Assembly: GCF_002776525.5 (NCBI RefSeq)
Contig: NC_045441.1
Coordinates: 123,314,275-123,378,274 of the forward strand
Reading direction: 5' to 3'
Length of the DNA stretch: 64,000 nucleotides
Source: Piliocolobus tephrosceles
Lineage: Eukaryota; Chordata; Mammalia; Primates; Cercopithecidae
The notes under the pieces: model-generated
Told to the model about the DNA's origin: nothing
What the model saw: the letters and a program-made list of their open reading frames with translations, nothing else
Databases searched by the model: none
Shown: piece after piece, positions 63,186 through 64,000 of the stretch
Position numbering within the stretch: the first letter of the stretch is position 1
Layout: every line of letters starts with the position of its first letter
Position numbers and translations under genes: made by a program

Positions 63186-63800
63186 AAACAAAATAATTTT
63201 TCTTTTGCGAAGCAGACAGTAAACATACAGCAATGACTCCCCTGTTCCCCACAAAAATAAGCAAGCAAACCAGCATGGCTCATTCATGCTGTTCCCCCCC
63301 TTTTCCATAAAAGGCTTATCAGCTTCTTTGTCATTTATTATACTGTGATATACACTGTATTTTTTTTTTAACTTTAATTTTCCAAATGCTTAACTTAATT
63401 CAGTCTCAGCCCAAATCACCCTCCAGGGTTTGAAAATAAACATCTTTTTAATGAAGCATAATGGCATTTGAAGGCAGGCTTCTCCTGTTGCCTTGCAGTA
63501 TGACAGCATGAGTCACCATGTTGTGATGTGTGATGGGCAGATCTGTGTTCAGGGACAGACTGTCTGCTCTGAGCTTGGAACATGTGCCAACGGCACTTGA
63601 GCTTCTTTGTCTCTGACAGGTCTTCCTCTTTTGAGATGTATTTCAGGAGGAAGGAAGAATGGGCAGCAAGTTTTTGTTTTTCTTTCCTTCAGGTTAGCAT
63701 TCAATACACTTCAAGTTTTCTGGAGCAAATATTTTGCTTAGTGATGTCTTAATGACCCAGTTAAAATAGAGGAACATATCCAAAAAACTAGAACCATCAG

Positions 63801-63834
63801 AAAACACACACATACACACACACACACACACAAA
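63801..63834. repeat. (AC)n microsatellite
   Basis: About 15 AC units with one TA interruption. Confidence 0.93.
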
Positions 63835-63860
63835 ACTCCAACTGAGTTTAAAAAGTTTTT

Positions 63861-64000
63861 TAAAGGATAGTGGCTTATGCCTTTAATACCAGTTATTTGG
63901 GAGGCTGAGGGGGGGTGGATCACTTGAAGCCAGGAGTTCGAGACCAGCCTAGCCAACATGGCAAAATCCCGTCTCTACTAAAAGTATAAAAATTAGCTGG
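63861..64000 (+). mobile_element. Alu, left arm, cut by window end
   Basis: 'Gatagtggcttatgccttta', 'gggaggctgagggggggtgg', 'gttcgagaccagcctagcca', 'aaaagtataaaaattagctg'. It continues beyond the window. Confidence 0.88.

Larger units (their letters stand above)
62470..64000 (+). other. Intron 11, 5' part
   Basis: The donor is at 62470. It holds an Alu, an AC repeat and the start of another Alu. The stretches 62480-62870 and 63210-63800 show nothing I can name. No further exon was seen before the window ends. Confidence 0.8.

Overview
The window is nuclear DNA from a primate, most likely an Old World monkey. Evidence: introns with GT-AG borders, roughly two dozen Alu elements, young primate L1 pieces, and many ancient MIR, L2, MER5 and L1M fossils. 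One intact young Alu (11345-11650) has the base pattern I remember for cercopithecid AluYR-type subfamilies, not the human AluY pattern. Three runs of N (10, 400 and 100 bases) mark assembly gaps in repeats.

Only one protein-coding gene is convincing: the 5' two thirds of LRGUK (leucine-rich repeats and guanylate kinase domain containing) on the + strand. Eleven coding exons were placed by eye: 5569-5868, 15683-15790, 18108-18189, 22035-22135, 27242-27323, 35815-35939, 40922-41065, 53150-53230, 55618-55704, 57136-57242 and 62350-62469. Together they give 1337 coding bases (445 codons plus two bases) with no stop and matching phases at every junction. They encode an acidic N-terminus, an SDS22-like leucine-rich repeat array, an LRR cap, a linker, and the start of the guanylate kinase-like domain with its P-loop. 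The rest of the kinase domain and the C-terminus lie beyond 64000. The protein is known from mouse work to act in sperm head shaping (manchette), basal body and axoneme assembly.

Layout: 1-5200 is intergenic and holds ancient MIR copies. 5200-5568 is a small CpG-rich promoter with a ZNF143-like site and an RFX X-box just before the start codon. 5869-62349 is introns 1-10, mostly repeats. 62470-64000 is the start of intron 11. Intron 7 (41066-53149) is the most rearranged: a gapped L1 with features of twin priming, several local duplications, an MLT1 LTR, and L1M debris.

I found no bacterial-style system, CRISPR array, structural RNA gene or second gene. The points most worth checking are small: a 44-base templated copy of a neighbouring Alu, the twin-primed L1 across the gap, a short templated duplication with a duplicated target, the promoter motifs, and the arginine at the Ser/Thr position of the P-loop. 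Exon borders and repeat families come from reading and memory, not from alignment.
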